Assembly (NCBI GenBank): GCA_964606665.1
Contig: CAZSHS010000005.1
Coordinates: 91,524-155,523 of the forward strand
DNA: 64,000 bases
Source: Aved-18 sp964606665
GTDB taxonomy: Bacteria > Cyanobacteriota > Vampirovibrionia > Obscuribacterales > Obscuribacteraceae
Reading direction: 5' to 3'
Position 1 is the stretch's first letter. Each line of letters starts with the position of its first letter. This document shows positions 16,568-24,408 of this stretch, one piece after another. The position numbers and the translations under genes are program-made. The notes under the pieces were generated by a model. It was given only the letters and a program-made list of their open reading frames with translations. It ran no database searches and was not told where the DNA came from.

Positions 16568-17431
16568 TTAAAGCATATTGCCAGATTCAGGAGCGCTCAC
16601 TATCTCTGGTTTAAATACAGGCAGGGCGAGTTGAATCAAGCGAGTCTTTCGAGCTTGGCGCGGAGGCTGCGCTTCGGGGACTGAGAAATCCATTTCTTGC
16701 TGCACAGATTTGCGTAATGTTTCTCTAAATTCGGTTGCGTTGCTTTGCACTTTGACCATTTGGGTCATGAACAGTGCAAGGGCAGGTTCAAGAGCAATTT
16801 CTTGTCGCTTAATTACCGGCTCGTGTGATTCATTCAAAAACTCAAAGCCATCAATCAGTGGCAGAGCAAAACAGTCGTCTTCTTTTAAGATGCGAATCTT
16901 GTTGGTATCAAATCCAGATTGATGCAAGAACATGTGCAGACCGTCTGCAACTTCATTTACTTTGATTTTTGAATCGAAGTAAAGAAACACTTGCATCACA
17001 TTGCTACAACCAGCACGAAACACTCTCGCTTTAACATTGAGCTTTTGCAAATGACTAAGCAGACTTGGGATGATTAGCGGATCTGCATCTACGTCTTCCT
17101 GCATGATTTCTATAACGTAAAAACGTTCTTTGATACCAAGTGCGAAGGCTCGATACATTCCCTCTTTAGACGAAATGGAGCTAATGACTTCTTCGTCAGT
17201 GACCTGATAATAAGGACTCATCGGACGCCAGTTACCATTTTCACGTCTGATTAATCCCGCTTGTCGATGCGAAAACAATTTCAAGAAAAAATTTAGAGGC
17301 GGTTCGATGAATTCTCCGGTCATGCTTACGGCACCGGCGATATCATTGCTATTTGATGTATATAACTCGTCTATGTCTTTAGCCTCGGGGCACCAAATCT
17401 GGTGATTATTTTGATGATGTAATGCCATCAT
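16568..17431 (-). CDS. Unknown protein, possibly a degenerate primase (AEP)-like fold
   Basis: 287 residues, no signal peptide or membrane helix. Residues about 90-215 read as an alternation of strands and helices: YRAFALGIKERFYVIEIMQE, LLSHLQKLNVKARVFRAGCS, MQVFLYFDSKIKVNEVADGL, then CFALPLIDGFEFLNE. This order resembles the archaeo-eukaryotic primase-type domain, where a DxD strand, an sGxGxHvWifF strand and a GN-x-x-x-LPL segment follow each other. The acidic pair and the histidine of that motif are missing, so if related it is catalytically dead. The C-terminal 70 residues are charged and Pro-rich. This reading is tentative; otherwise the gene is hypothetical. Confidence 0.55.
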   Translation of the reverse strand: MMALHHQNNHQIWCPEAKDIDELYTSNSNDIAGAVSMTGEFIEPPLNFFLKLFSHRQAGLIRRENGNWRPMSPYYQVTDEEVISSISSKEGMYRAFALGIKERFYVIEIMQEDVDADPLIIPSLLSHLQKLNVKARVFRAGCSNVMQVFLYFDSKIKVNEVADGLHMFLHQSGFDTNKIRILKEDDCFALPLIDGFEFLNESHEPVIKRQEIALEPALALFMTQMVKVQSNATEFRETLRKSVQQEMDFSVPEAQPPRQARKTRLIQLALPVFKPEIVSAPESGNML

Positions 17432-17458
17432 AACAAAAATGCCCGAGGTTTCAAGCCT

Positions 17459-18004
17459 CTAACAAGTTACGCCTACTCGCACTCCAAAATATTCTGCGAC
17501 GTCATTCCAATTTCTCATACGTGGATTGTAGTCAACCAAACGATTATGCGGAGCATCAAACAAAAGTCCTTGACCTTTGAAACGCTTGAAGTGACGCACG
17601 TTGTCGTCAATTAGGTAGTCTGCGTGAACAATGGATTTGTCACCGCAAAAAACGAAATTCATTGAATCAATAAATGGAAGATGCTTCAAAAGCCATTTGT
17701 ATTTTCCATTGAAAGAATTAGGAACTTCCATTGCAGCAGTGGTGATAAATAATTCGTGCTCTTTAGACAATGCCTCTAGCGTCTCGATTGCACCTGGAAA
17801 AACGTCCAAATCATCGAAGAAATTTTCGTGATGGACAATTTCGAGTACTTTCGATTTTTCTTCAGGCAAAGCGAACTCTGGAAGCGAGATACCAACCAGA
17901 TCGTCCAGGTTGGTTTTCTTGTTAAAGTGTTGATCGTAGAGGGTGACGTGCTTGGAGAGTGCGTCAGTGATGACTTCGTCCATGTCTATAGCGATTCTGC
18001 TCAT
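17459..18004 (-). CDS. 5'(3')-deoxyribonucleotidase (HAD superfamily, NT5C type)
   Basis: 181 residues from the ATG at 18004, with GGAGG six bases upstream. The HAD motifs are in order: IAIDMDEV (motif I, catalytic Asp pair), FITTAAME (motif II position, Thr), the motif III lysine in CGDKS, and DYLIDDNVRHF (motif IV acidic residues). The match to the bacterial deoxyribonucleotidase family is good in length and motifs. It dephosphorylates deoxynucleoside monophosphates in the cytosol. The gene is divergent from the DeoR-type regulator, with 88 bases between the starts, so that regulator may control it, though this is only positional inference. Confidence 0.85.
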   Translation of the reverse strand: MSRIAIDMDEVITDALSKHVTLYDQHFNKKTNLDDLVGISLPEFALPEEKSKVLEIVHHENFFDDLDVFPGAIETLEALSKEHELFITTAAMEVPNSFNGKYKWLLKHLPFIDSMNFVFCGDKSIVHADYLIDDNVRHFKRFKGQGLLFDAPHNRLVDYNPRMRNWNDVAEYFGVRVGVTC

Positions 18005-18092
18005 AAATGCCTCCGATATCTGCGCATTTGTTGTATAATCATGCACAATCCGGCACAAAAACGCAATAAGTTGTAAAGGTAGTTAAGATTAA

Positions 18093-18842
18093 ATGTTCAC
18101 CGAAGAGCGCAGACAGTACATTTTGAACCAACTACACACTAAGCGTAAGGCTAGCTCGGCAGAGCTTGCTCACGAGCTAAACGTGTCTGAAGATACAATA
18201 AGGCGCGATTTGAAGGAGTTGGCTGAGAACGGGCTACTTAAGAAGGTCCACGGCGGAGCGATGGCTATAAGCCCTGTTCCTTACGAGTATTCAGCTCGTG
18301 TCGAGCTTAATCTGGACGGAAAACGCAGAATTGCCGCAGAAGCTGCCAAATTAATCAAGTCAGGAATGCTTGTATTTATAGATGGGGGCACGACTGTCGG
18401 TCTTATTGCCGAATATTTGCCGTCGGGCTTACAGGCAACATTTGTCACTCATAGTGCCGCCAACGCAATTGCATTCTCCAATTGCCGCAGCTCAAAGACA
18501 ATTTTGCTTGGCGGAATTCTGGTGCCAGAATTACTTATAAATGAAGGGGCGGAAGTGCTTGAGACAATCGAGCGTTTTCATGCCGACTTAACTTTAATAA
18601 GTGTGCAAGGGTTCGATAAAGAAAATGGTGCGACGGTCGGACACTATCAAGATAGCCTGGTAAAGAAAGCTTTTGTCGAGCATTCATCCGAGCTAGGCGT
18701 TTTAGCCGGCAAAGAGAAGCTCGGCTTTTCGGTGCATTACAAAATTTGCGATGTAAGCGAATTAGACTATTTAATTACTGACGAAGATCAAAATAATTTG
18801 AAGAAGCTCAAAAATAGCGGATTTCAAATAATGAATGTTTAA
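18093..18842 (+). CDS. DeoR/GlpR-family transcriptional regulator
   Basis: 249 residues. Residues 1-57 are the DeoR winged helix-turn-helix: ERRQYILNQLHTK, then SAELAHELNVSEDTIRRDLKEL and KKVHGGA. The C-terminal DeoRC sugar-phosphate sensor domain follows, with VFIDGGTTVGLIAEYLP and LLGGILVPE. Such regulators respond to phosphorylated sugars or nucleosides. Divergent from the deoxynucleotidase gene. A TATAAT on this strand at 18034-18039 lies 53 bases upstream of the ATG. It ends in a four-base convergent overlap with the histidine kinase gene. Confidence 0.9.
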   Translation: MFTEERRQYILNQLHTKRKASSAELAHELNVSEDTIRRDLKELAENGLLKKVHGGAMAISPVPYEYSARVELNLDGKRRIAAEAAKLIKSGMLVFIDGGTTVGLIAEYLPSGLQATFVTHSAANAIAFSNCRSSKTILLGGILVPELLINEGAEVLETIERFHADLTLISVQGFDKENGATVGHYQDSLVKKAFVEHSSELGVLAGKEKLGFSVHYKICDVSELDYLITDEDQNNLKKLKNSGFQIMNV

Positions 18843-20209
18843 AACTCTACTGTAATTTCAGTTCCTAGGACTTCAGGCTTGCCTGATTTAATTGAAACTT
18901 TTGCATGGTGTGCGTTTGCAACTTCTTTAACAATAGCAAGTCCCAAGCCGCTGCCATTACCGCCGGTGCCAAGTATGCGATAAAAACGCTCGAAGACTTT
19001 GTCTTGTTCTTGCGATGGAATACCTGGTCCAGTGTCTATTACAGACAAAGAAATTTTGTCGCCGCCTTTTACTCTAACTGTAATAGAACCCTCTTGGGGA
19101 GTATAAGAAATTGCATTTTCGATTAAATTAGAAACCAAATGTCTCAAACCAGTTTGCTCGCCGGTCATAAGAACAGGAGAATCAGAGCCTTCGAAAGTAA
19201 GCTTCAGCCCTTTGCGAATAGATTGGTCTACCAGTTCCGAAACTACATCTGATACCAGAAAATTCAAATCCAATTGCGAAGCAGAAGCCATCTTAGCTGG
19301 CTCGCCGATGTCACTTCGAGCCAAAGCTAGCAACTGATTTACCATGCGAGAGGCTCTATCGATGCCCTGATCCAATTCAAGTACTACATGTTTCAATTCA
19401 TTTGCTTCTGTCATTTCGCTACCAATACTCGAATACGTTTTAAGTCCAGCAAGTGGTGTTCTTAACTGATGCGCGGCACTGGCAACGAATCTTTGTTGGG
19501 CCTTCAATTCCTCCGTTGACCGCTCGAATAGTGAATTAATCGCTTTCACCAATGGATAAACTTCCTCGGGTGCGCTCTCACCGGCAAGTGGACTCAAGTC
19601 GGCTTGAGAGCGTTTAGCTAATTGCGCTTGCAAATCTTTAAGTGGATTCAAGATTTTCACTACACCATACCAGACGGCAGAAAGTCCCAAAATCATAGCG
19701 ATTAATTGAGGCACAGCCACACTCAAAAGCATTTTCTTTTGAAACTGACGCCTTGCATTCATTGTTTCTGCCACCTGGACAATGACCGACTTTTTCGATT
19801 CACTTGGGACAGGAACTTTTACATCTACAATTCGTACTGTTTTACCTGCAATCACGCCAGTCCTGACTTTGGGCTTGTCTTCTTCAAGTTCAGTGGCAGG
19901 TGGTGGCAGAATTTTGTCACCAGCTATGACACCGCGAGCTTCGTCGATAACACTAAAATAAAATTTGTCACTCCCGTCTTTTTTCAAAATAGCTTGAGCA
20001 GATGCAGGCAAATCTACAACTACTCTCTCGCCTTGCACGCGCATGCGCCCAACAACCGAGTCAGCAGAATTTACCAGGTCCCAATCAAAATATTCTTCTG
20101 AAAAGTTTTGCACAAGATAGAAGCTTAAGACTGTACTTGCAATTGCCACGCATCCAAGAAGTGGCACGAACAAAAACAAAAGCTGCTTTCTAATTGCTTT
20201 TCTTTTCAA
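18839..20209 (-). CDS. Sensor histidine kinase (TctE/QseC-like)
   Basis: 456 residues. Transmembrane helix 1 lies at about 9-34 and helix 2 at about 165-186, bracketing a 130-residue periplasmic domain of the 2CSK_N type. A HAMP-like linker follows, then the H-box SAAHQLRTPLAG with the phospho-accepting His near residue 248. The N-box is LVSNLIENAISYTP, G1 is VIDTGPGIP, the F-box is KVFERFYRI and G2 is GSGLGLAIVKEV. All catalytic boxes are intact. Its start overlaps the response regulator stop by ATGA. The stimulus is unknown; relatives sense tricarboxylates or signalling molecules. Confidence 0.92.
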   Translation of the reverse strand: MKRKAIRKQLLFLFVPLLGCVAIASTVLSFYLVQNFSEEYFDWDLVNSADSVVGRMRVQGERVVVDLPASAQAILKKDGSDKFYFSVIDEARGVIAGDKILPPPATELEEDKPKVRTGVIAGKTVRIVDVKVPVPSESKKSVIVQVAETMNARRQFQKKMLLSVAVPQLIAMILGLSAVWYGVVKILNPLKDLQAQLAKRSQADLSPLAGESAPEEVYPLVKAINSLFERSTEELKAQQRFVASAAHQLRTPLAGLKTYSSIGSEMTEANELKHVVLELDQGIDRASRMVNQLLALARSDIGEPAKMASASQLDLNFLVSDVVSELVDQSIRKGLKLTFEGSDSPVLMTGEQTGLRHLVSNLIENAISYTPQEGSITVRVKGGDKISLSVIDTGPGIPSQEQDKVFERFYRILGTGGNGSGLGLAIVKEVANAHHAKVSIKSGKPEVLGTEITVEF

Positions 20210-20880
20210 GGTTGCCTTTGTTCCAAGATATAACCAAAGCCGCGCACAGTGCCTATATTAACGTCAGAGGCTTCCAATTTTTTACGTAGCCTGTGCACCA
20301 CAATTTCAACTGCATTCTCGCTTGATTCAACTAACCAATCGGGAATTTGATCCATGAGCTGGCGTTTGCTTACCACTTTGCCTGCCCTTGCCATGAGCGT
20401 TTTCAAAACCACTACTTCTTTAGGAGTAAGTTCCAATGCTTCATTTGCGAGTTGCAATTGTCCATTATTAGTATCAAGCGACAAAGAACCAAATTTCATT
20501 TGCGTGCTATTTTTAAAATTACTCTTGCGCAAAGCCGCGCGCAATCTAGCTTCCAGCTCACCGAAATCAAAAGGCTTGACCAGATAGTCACTTGCACCTT
20601 TATCCAAGCCTTTTATTTTATCTTCCACTCTGTCGCGCGCAGTAATTATTATGACCGGCAATTCTTCGTTGCTTTTGCGCAACTCGTCTAGAATTTCGAT
20701 GCCATCAACGACAGGTAGTCCGAGATCTAATAGAACGGCATCATAACGATCGCTAAAAATCAACTCAAGCGCTTGTGACCCTGAATTAGCCAAATCCACA
20801 AGATACTTCTTGCGCTGAAGAGCTAGTACCAGAGCCGAAGCGAGATAGTCGTCGTCTTCAACCAGTAATATTCGAGTCAT
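20206..20880 (-). CDS. OmpR/PhoB-family response regulator
   Basis: 224 residues from the ATG at 20880. The receiver domain has VEDDD at residues 7-11, the phospho-acceptor Asp52 in LLDLGLP, TARD and the switch lysine in LVKPFDFGE. The C-terminal winged helix (about 128-220) includes ELTPKEVVVLKTLM and VEIVVHRLRKKLE. A longer open frame to 21006 has no support: TATAAT (20887-20892) sits six bases before this ATG, so the mRNA is probably leaderless. It is the partner of the kinase encoded directly downstream. Confidence 0.93.
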   Translation of the reverse strand: MTRILLVEDDDYLASALVLALQRKKYLVDLANSGSQALELIFSDRYDAVLLDLGLPVVDGIEILDELRKSNEELPVIIITARDRVEDKIKGLDKGASDYLVKPFDFGELEARLRAALRKSNFKNSTQMKFGSLSLDTNNGQLQLANEALELTPKEVVVLKTLMARAGKVVSKRQLMDQIPDWLVESSENAVEIVVHRLRKKLEASDVNIGTVRGFGYILEQRQP

Positions 20881-20886
20881 ACAAAA

Positions 20887-20892
20887 ATTATA
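20887..20892 (-). promoter_or_regulatory. TATAAT -10 element six bases before the response-regulator start
   Basis: TATAAT then TTTTGT then ATG on the minus strand. A transcript initiated from this box would begin at or next to the start codon. It supports the 20880 start over the longer open frame. Confidence 0.55.
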
Positions 20893-20955
20893 CGTCACGC
20901 AGAATCCAAGTGTTTTCTGAAAGCAAACTGCAAGGTTTGCAAATAAGAATAGATT

Positions 20956-21027
20956 AGGCGACCCTAACTGTAACAACTCTCCTACTAGTACAGTCAAAGC
21001 CCACATGAAACAAGCTGTAGGGTCGCC
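20956..21027 (+). promoter_or_regulatory. Structured 5' leader (possible cis-regulatory RNA)
   Basis: Arms 20956-20965 (GGCGACCCTA) and 21018-21027 (TAGGGTCGCC) form a perfect 10-bp closing stem. Inside it, ACTGTA (20966-20971) pairs perfectly with TACAGT (20988-20993), and a weak AGC/GCT pair may form a third arm. The structure ends 14 bases before a strong AGGAGG ribosome binding site and 24 before the lipoprotein ATG. A multi-branch fold with a long closing stem just upstream of a ribosome binding site resembles a riboswitch or protein-bound leader, but it matches no class I can name. Confidence 0.45.
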
Positions 21028-21050
21028 GTTTCTACACCACAGGAGGAAGC

Positions 21051-21311
21051 ATGCTCAAATTAGTAGCCGTTTTCATTTTAATCGTTGGATTCACAAGCGC
21101 ATGTTCGGGCGCTAAAACCGAAGAATCTACAAGTACTACTACGACCGAAGAAACAGTCGAAAAACAAACCTCAGCCCAAGATGATTCTGCAACACCTGAA
21201 GCGGAAGAAACCGAAGAAGTGAAAGAAACCAAAACCGAAACTAAAACCGAAAAGAAAACGAGCAAAGATAAGAAAGCTAAATCTTCCAAATCTGAATCGA
21301 AGAAGAAATAA
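21051..21311 (+). CDS. Small low-complexity lipoprotein
   Basis: 86 residues. The lipoprotein signal ends FTSAC, with Cys at residue 18. The mature part is only Thr, Glu, Lys and Ser: first an acidic Thr/Glu tract, then Lys-rich blocks ending in SKSESKKK. No folded domain is expected. Such tails may tether the envelope to anionic polymers. It has the strongest ribosome binding site of the window (AGGAGG, four bases before the ATG) and a structured leader, which suggests high and regulated expression. Confidence 0.75.
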   Translation: MLKLVAVFILIVGFTSACSGAKTEESTSTTTTEETVEKQTSAQDDSATPEAEETEEVKETKTETKTEKKTSKDKKAKSSKSESKKK

Positions 21312-21354
21312 AACGAGAACAAATTGTATTCAGTTCTGCTTATAAAAAGTGACG

Positions 21355-21383
21355 AGCCTGGCGCAGATCGACTTTGCCAGGCT
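21355..21383. terminator. Hairpin between convergent genes, likely bidirectional terminator
   Basis: AGCCTGGC (21355-21362) and GCCAGGCT (21376-21383) form a perfect 8-bp stem with a 13-base loop. On the minus strand it is followed by CGTCACTTTTT. On the plus strand the following bases are only mildly T-rich. It lies between the lipoprotein (+) and the small secreted protein (-). Confidence 0.55.
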
Positions 21384-21426
21384 ATTTCACATACTTTCAA
21401 TACTGCTCAAACTAAACTAAAAAGAT

Positions 21427-21678
21427 TCAGCGAGGAGGTGGCGGAGCTCCGCCCGATGGAGGTGGATCGCGGTAAGGATTGTACTGCTCGTTCAACTGCT
21501 GATAGGCTCTTGCGCGCTCAGCTTCGCTTTGAGATGTTTGCAAAATCAACAAAAGCTGCTGGAGCGATTGTTCGTTCCCGCCACCACCGGCACAAGCAGC
21601 CTCAGGATAAGCAGCAATGCAAGCTAGCGTGATAGCTGCAACTGTGATAATTCTTCTGCCTAATCTCATTGGTACCAT
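21427..21678 (-). CDS. Small secreted Gln-rich protein with Pro-rich tail
   Basis: 83 residues. The signal peptide (RRIITVAAITLACIAA) ends near ACA-G at about residue 30. A short Gln/Leu-rich helix follows (QSLQQLLLILQTSQSEAERARAYQQLN), then a Pro/Gly-rich end (PPPSGGAPPPPR). A second ATG three codons in (21669) is an alternative start. A 102-codon frame on the opposite strand is regarded as its shadow, because only this strand gives a signal peptide. Function unknown. Confidence 0.5.
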   Translation of the reverse strand: MVPMRLGRRIITVAAITLACIAAYPEAACAGGGGNEQSLQQLLLILQTSQSEAERARAYQQLNEQYNPYRDPPPSGGAPPPPR

Positions 21679-21725
21679 CCGAAGCGAATTAAAGGTTATC
21701 CTAGGATTCTATACAAAAGGAACTA

Positions 21726-21746
21726 CGATGTCACATCATGACATCG
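21726..21746. promoter_or_regulatory. 8-bp inverted repeat, possible operator
   Basis: CGATGTCA (21726-21733) and TGACATCG (21739-21746) are perfect reverse complements around a 5-base spacer. It lies 47 bases before the start of the minus-strand small secreted gene and about 60 bases before the proS promoter candidate, so it could serve either. Confidence 0.4.
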
Positions 21747-21804
21747 CGCAATAGTTACCAAAGTGCAGCTATTTTGAGCTGGTACACATTAGATTTACAA
21801 CCGG

Positions 21805-21833
21805 TTGACAACCCCGCCAATTCGCTCATACTT
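21805..21833 (+). promoter_or_regulatory. Candidate sigma-70-type promoter for proS
   Basis: TTGACA (21805-21810) is a perfect -35. The -10 is weaker: CATACT with a 16-base spacer or ATACTT with 17. It would give an untranslated leader of about 185 bases before proS. Confidence 0.45.
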
Positions 21834-22026
21834 AGAAGTTATGAAATCTAAGCAACCTCAATACCCGCCCCCCAACTCCTTGCGACTTAATCTGCGAGGA
21901 ATACTGTGCTGGCTGTGAGTGAGCAATCTTTTTTGTAGTCGATTTGTCTCAATCTGATTATTTTTCCAGCTACCTCTAAGCGAAGTAGCTTATTTTATTT
22001 CTTTAAGTTTAAAAAGGAACACCTAA

Positions 22027-23754
22027 ATGCGTTGGTCACAGTTATTTATCCCGACACTCAAAGAAGAACCGGCCCAAGTTGAAGCACCAAGTCACAAATA
22101 TTTGCTTCGCGCCGGTTATATTCGCCAACTCACATCTGGTGTTTACAGTCTCCTGCCACTTGGGCAATTGGTCCGACTCAAAATAATCGAAATTATTCGC
22201 CAGGAAATGAACAAAATTGGCGGACAGGAATTTTTATTGTCGGCTTTGCAGCCAGTTGATTTATGGATTGAATCAGGGCGGCTCGAAGCTGTTTCAGAAA
22301 TCATGTTTCGACTAAAAGACAGAAAGAAAACGGATCTTGCACTAGGTCTTACGCACGAAGAAGTCTTCACTTCAATTGCGCGGGCAGGACTTTCTTCCTA
22401 TAAACAGTTGCCCCAAATATGGTATCAAATTCAAACTAAATTTAGAGACGAAGCTCGTCCTAAAGGCGGCTTGTTGCGGGTGCGCGAATTCACTATGAAA
22501 GATTCGTATTCTTTCGACTTCGACCAAGCTGGACTTGATGAATCTTTCGATAAACATCACGAAGCATATATATCTATTTTTAAGCGCTGCGGTTTGGATT
22601 TCAGAGCAGTGGAAGCGAGCTCTGGTGCCATGGGCGGTAGTGCATCGATAGAATTTATGGTACTTACAAATTCTGGCGAAGACAATCTTGTTTTGTGTAC
22701 ATCGTGTGATTATGCAGCAAACGTTGAGCGTGGCAGCTCGAAATTCGACCCGCAGTCACCCAACAGTGACTTGCAAAGCAAAGAATTGGAAAAATTTGCC
22801 ACCCCGCAAATTCGCACTATAAAAGCGTTAGAAGACATGGATGGCGGAGCCACGGCCCAAAATCAAATCAAGACACTTGTTTATTTAGCCGATTCGAAAA
22901 TTGTTCTAGCTTTAGTCCAGGGCGATCAAGAAATGAACGAGTCCAAATTACAGTCAGCAATCGGCGCAAGCACAATACGCCCAGCCACTGACGATGAAAT
23001 TTTCCAAGCTCTTAATGCTCATCCAGGGTCACTTGGAGCCTGTGGTGTCAAGCTAAATGAAACTATTAAAAACATTGTGGCCGACCCACGCTTGAAAGGT
23101 CGAAACGGCATGGTAACTGGCGCAAATATCGATGATTGGCACTATCGCAATGTCAGCGTTGATAGAGACATAGACGTAAATATCTGGACCGATCTTCACA
23201 CCGTGAAAGCGGGTGAGTCATGCATCAAATGCGGTGGCACTCTAGACTTGCAAAAGGGACTTGAGATTGGACATATTTTTAAGCTAGGCACAAAATATTC
23301 AAAATCAATGAATGCTCATGTTCTTGGCGCAGACGGCGCTAAAAATGAAATAGTGATGGGCTCATACGGAATAGGAGTCGAGCGCTTGATGGCAGCCGTG
23401 GTGGAAACGAGCAACGACGACAAAGGTATAATTTGGCCTCAAAGCATTGCGCCTTACGATGTGGTAATAGTCCCGGTAAATAGCCAAGACGAAGCTCTTA
23501 CATCGGTAAGCGAAAAAATTGAGGCAGAACTTACTGCCAGTGGTATTTCTTGTCTACTAGACGATCGCGATGAGCGCGCAGGAGTCAAGTTTAATGATGC
23601 CGAACTGATTGGCATCCCCTGGCGTATAACGGCTGGAAAGAAAGTATCCTCTGGAATTGTGGAATTATTTGATCGCAAAACTAAAACCACGACCGAAATT
23701 GCTATAGAAAAAGTAAGAGAAGCGCTCAAGGAAAAACTTTCTTGCAAACCATAG
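22027..23754 (+). CDS. proS: Prolyl-tRNA synthetase, bacterial type with editing insertion
   Basis: 575 residues, the usual length of the long bacterial form. Class II motifs are present: the N-terminal catalytic region (HKYLLRAGYIRQLTSGVYSLLPLG), motif 2 region (YQIQTKFRDEARPKGGLLRVREFTMKDSYSFD), and the motif 3 GIGVERLMAA. Between motifs 2 and 3 lies the INS editing domain (about 225-390), which clears Ala-tRNA-Pro. The anticodon-binding domain follows (DVVIVPVNSQDEA, LLDDRDERAGVKFNDAELIGIPWR). It charges tRNA-Pro in the cytosol. AAAAGG lies nine bases before the ATG. Confidence 0.96.
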   Translation: MRWSQLFIPTLKEEPAQVEAPSHKYLLRAGYIRQLTSGVYSLLPLGQLVRLKIIEIIRQEMNKIGGQEFLLSALQPVDLWIESGRLEAVSEIMFRLKDRKKTDLALGLTHEEVFTSIARAGLSSYKQLPQIWYQIQTKFRDEARPKGGLLRVREFTMKDSYSFDFDQAGLDESFDKHHEAYISIFKRCGLDFRAVEASSGAMGGSASIEFMVLTNSGEDNLVLCTSCDYAANVERGSSKFDPQSPNSDLQSKELEKFATPQIRTIKALEDMDGGATAQNQIKTLVYLADSKIVLALVQGDQEMNESKLQSAIGASTIRPATDDEIFQALNAHPGSLGACGVKLNETIKNIVADPRLKGRNGMVTGANIDDWHYRNVSVDRDIDVNIWTDLHTVKAGESCIKCGGTLDLQKGLEIGHIFKLGTKYSKSMNAHVLGADGAKNEIVMGSYGIGVERLMAAVVETSNDDKGIIWPQSIAPYDVVIVPVNSQDEALTSVSEKIEAELTASGISCLLDDRDERAGVKFNDAELIGIPWRITAGKKVSSGIVELFDRKTKTTTEIAIEKVREALKEKLSCKP

Positions 23755-23790
23755 GTTAAAATAGGTCGATAAACACATTTAGAGGTGAAC

Positions 23791-24405
23791 TTGAGTAAAA
23801 CGAGTCCCGCTTCAAAAGAACCGCTGGTTTTGGGAATTCAAGGCGGGCGCGGTAGCTTCAACGAAGAAGCAGCGCGCCAACGTCTTAAACGCACCCCCGA
23901 CCGCCCTTTCACTCTTACTTTTTTGCACACCACCGAAAATGTGCTCAAAGCCTTGCACGAAGGCAGTATCGACCGCGGCCAGTTTGCCATTCGCAATTCA
24001 CTTGGCGGTATGGTGGAGGAAACGGTCGAAGCCTCGAAGAACTATGCTTATGAAAAAGTGGACGAGTTTGCGATAAAAATCACGCACGCGCTCATGATTT
24101 CAAAGGACGCAGAGCTTGAAGACATAGACACAATCATGGCTCATCCTCAAGTGCTCAGCCAGTGCAAATATACTTTGCAGCGCAAATACAGTCATCTAAA
24201 ATTGGTTAGTGGCGAAGGCGATGCGATAGATCCTGCAAAAGTGGCTGAAATGCTAAGCGAAGGCAAACTAGAAAAGAATATTGCAGCACTAGGAAGCAAG
24301 GGCTTGGCTGAAATTTACGGGCTAAAAATCGCTGCAAATAACTTGCAGGACTCAGGCTCCAACTTCACTACTTTTGTGTGGGTTCAGCGACCAAAACAAA
24401 ATTAA
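23791..24405 (+). CDS. Prephenate dehydratase-like protein without ACT domain
   Basis: 204 residues from TTG at 23791, five bases after GAGG; a GTG at 23785 is the in-frame alternative. It follows the prephenate dehydratase (PDT) domain: GIQGGRGSFNEEAA for the usual GxxGTFxxxAA, FAIRNSLGGMVEETVEA for PIENSxxGxVxxTxD, AHPQVLSQCKYTL for SHPQALAQC, and NFTTFVWVQR where active enzymes have NxTRF. The Thr is kept but the Arg is replaced by Thr. The regulatory ACT domain is missing. In the pathway PDT turns prephenate into phenylpyruvate; with the altered motif the substrate may differ. It lies 36 bases after proS and is probably co-transcribed. Confidence 0.7.
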   Translation: MSKTSPASKEPLVLGIQGGRGSFNEEAARQRLKRTPDRPFTLTFLHTTENVLKALHEGSIDRGQFAIRNSLGGMVEETVEASKNYAYEKVDEFAIKITHALMISKDAELEDIDTIMAHPQVLSQCKYTLQRKYSHLKLVSGEGDAIDPAKVAEMLSEGKLEKNIAALGSKGLAEIYGLKIAANNLQDSGSNFTTFVWVQRPKQN

Positions 24406-24408
24406 TGG

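Larger units (their letters stand above)
21679..22026. other. 348-base intergenic region upstream of proS
   Basis: No gene is visible. It contains an 8-bp palindrome (21726-21746), a promoter candidate (21805-21833) and a weak 6-bp hairpin, AGCTAC/GTAGCT at 21968-21990, followed by TATTTTATTTCTTT. That last element could attenuate transcription into proS. The conserved T-box sequence expected of a tRNA-sensing leader is not present. Confidence 0.5.

Noticed and set aside
21324..21632. 102-codon plus-strand frame starting at TTG
   Set aside because: Overlaps the minus-strand secreted gene, which has a signal peptide; this frame has no domain and crosses the terminator hairpin.
21679..22026. 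T-box leader before proS
   Set aside because: The conserved T-box sequence and a specifier loop are not found; only a weak hairpin is present.
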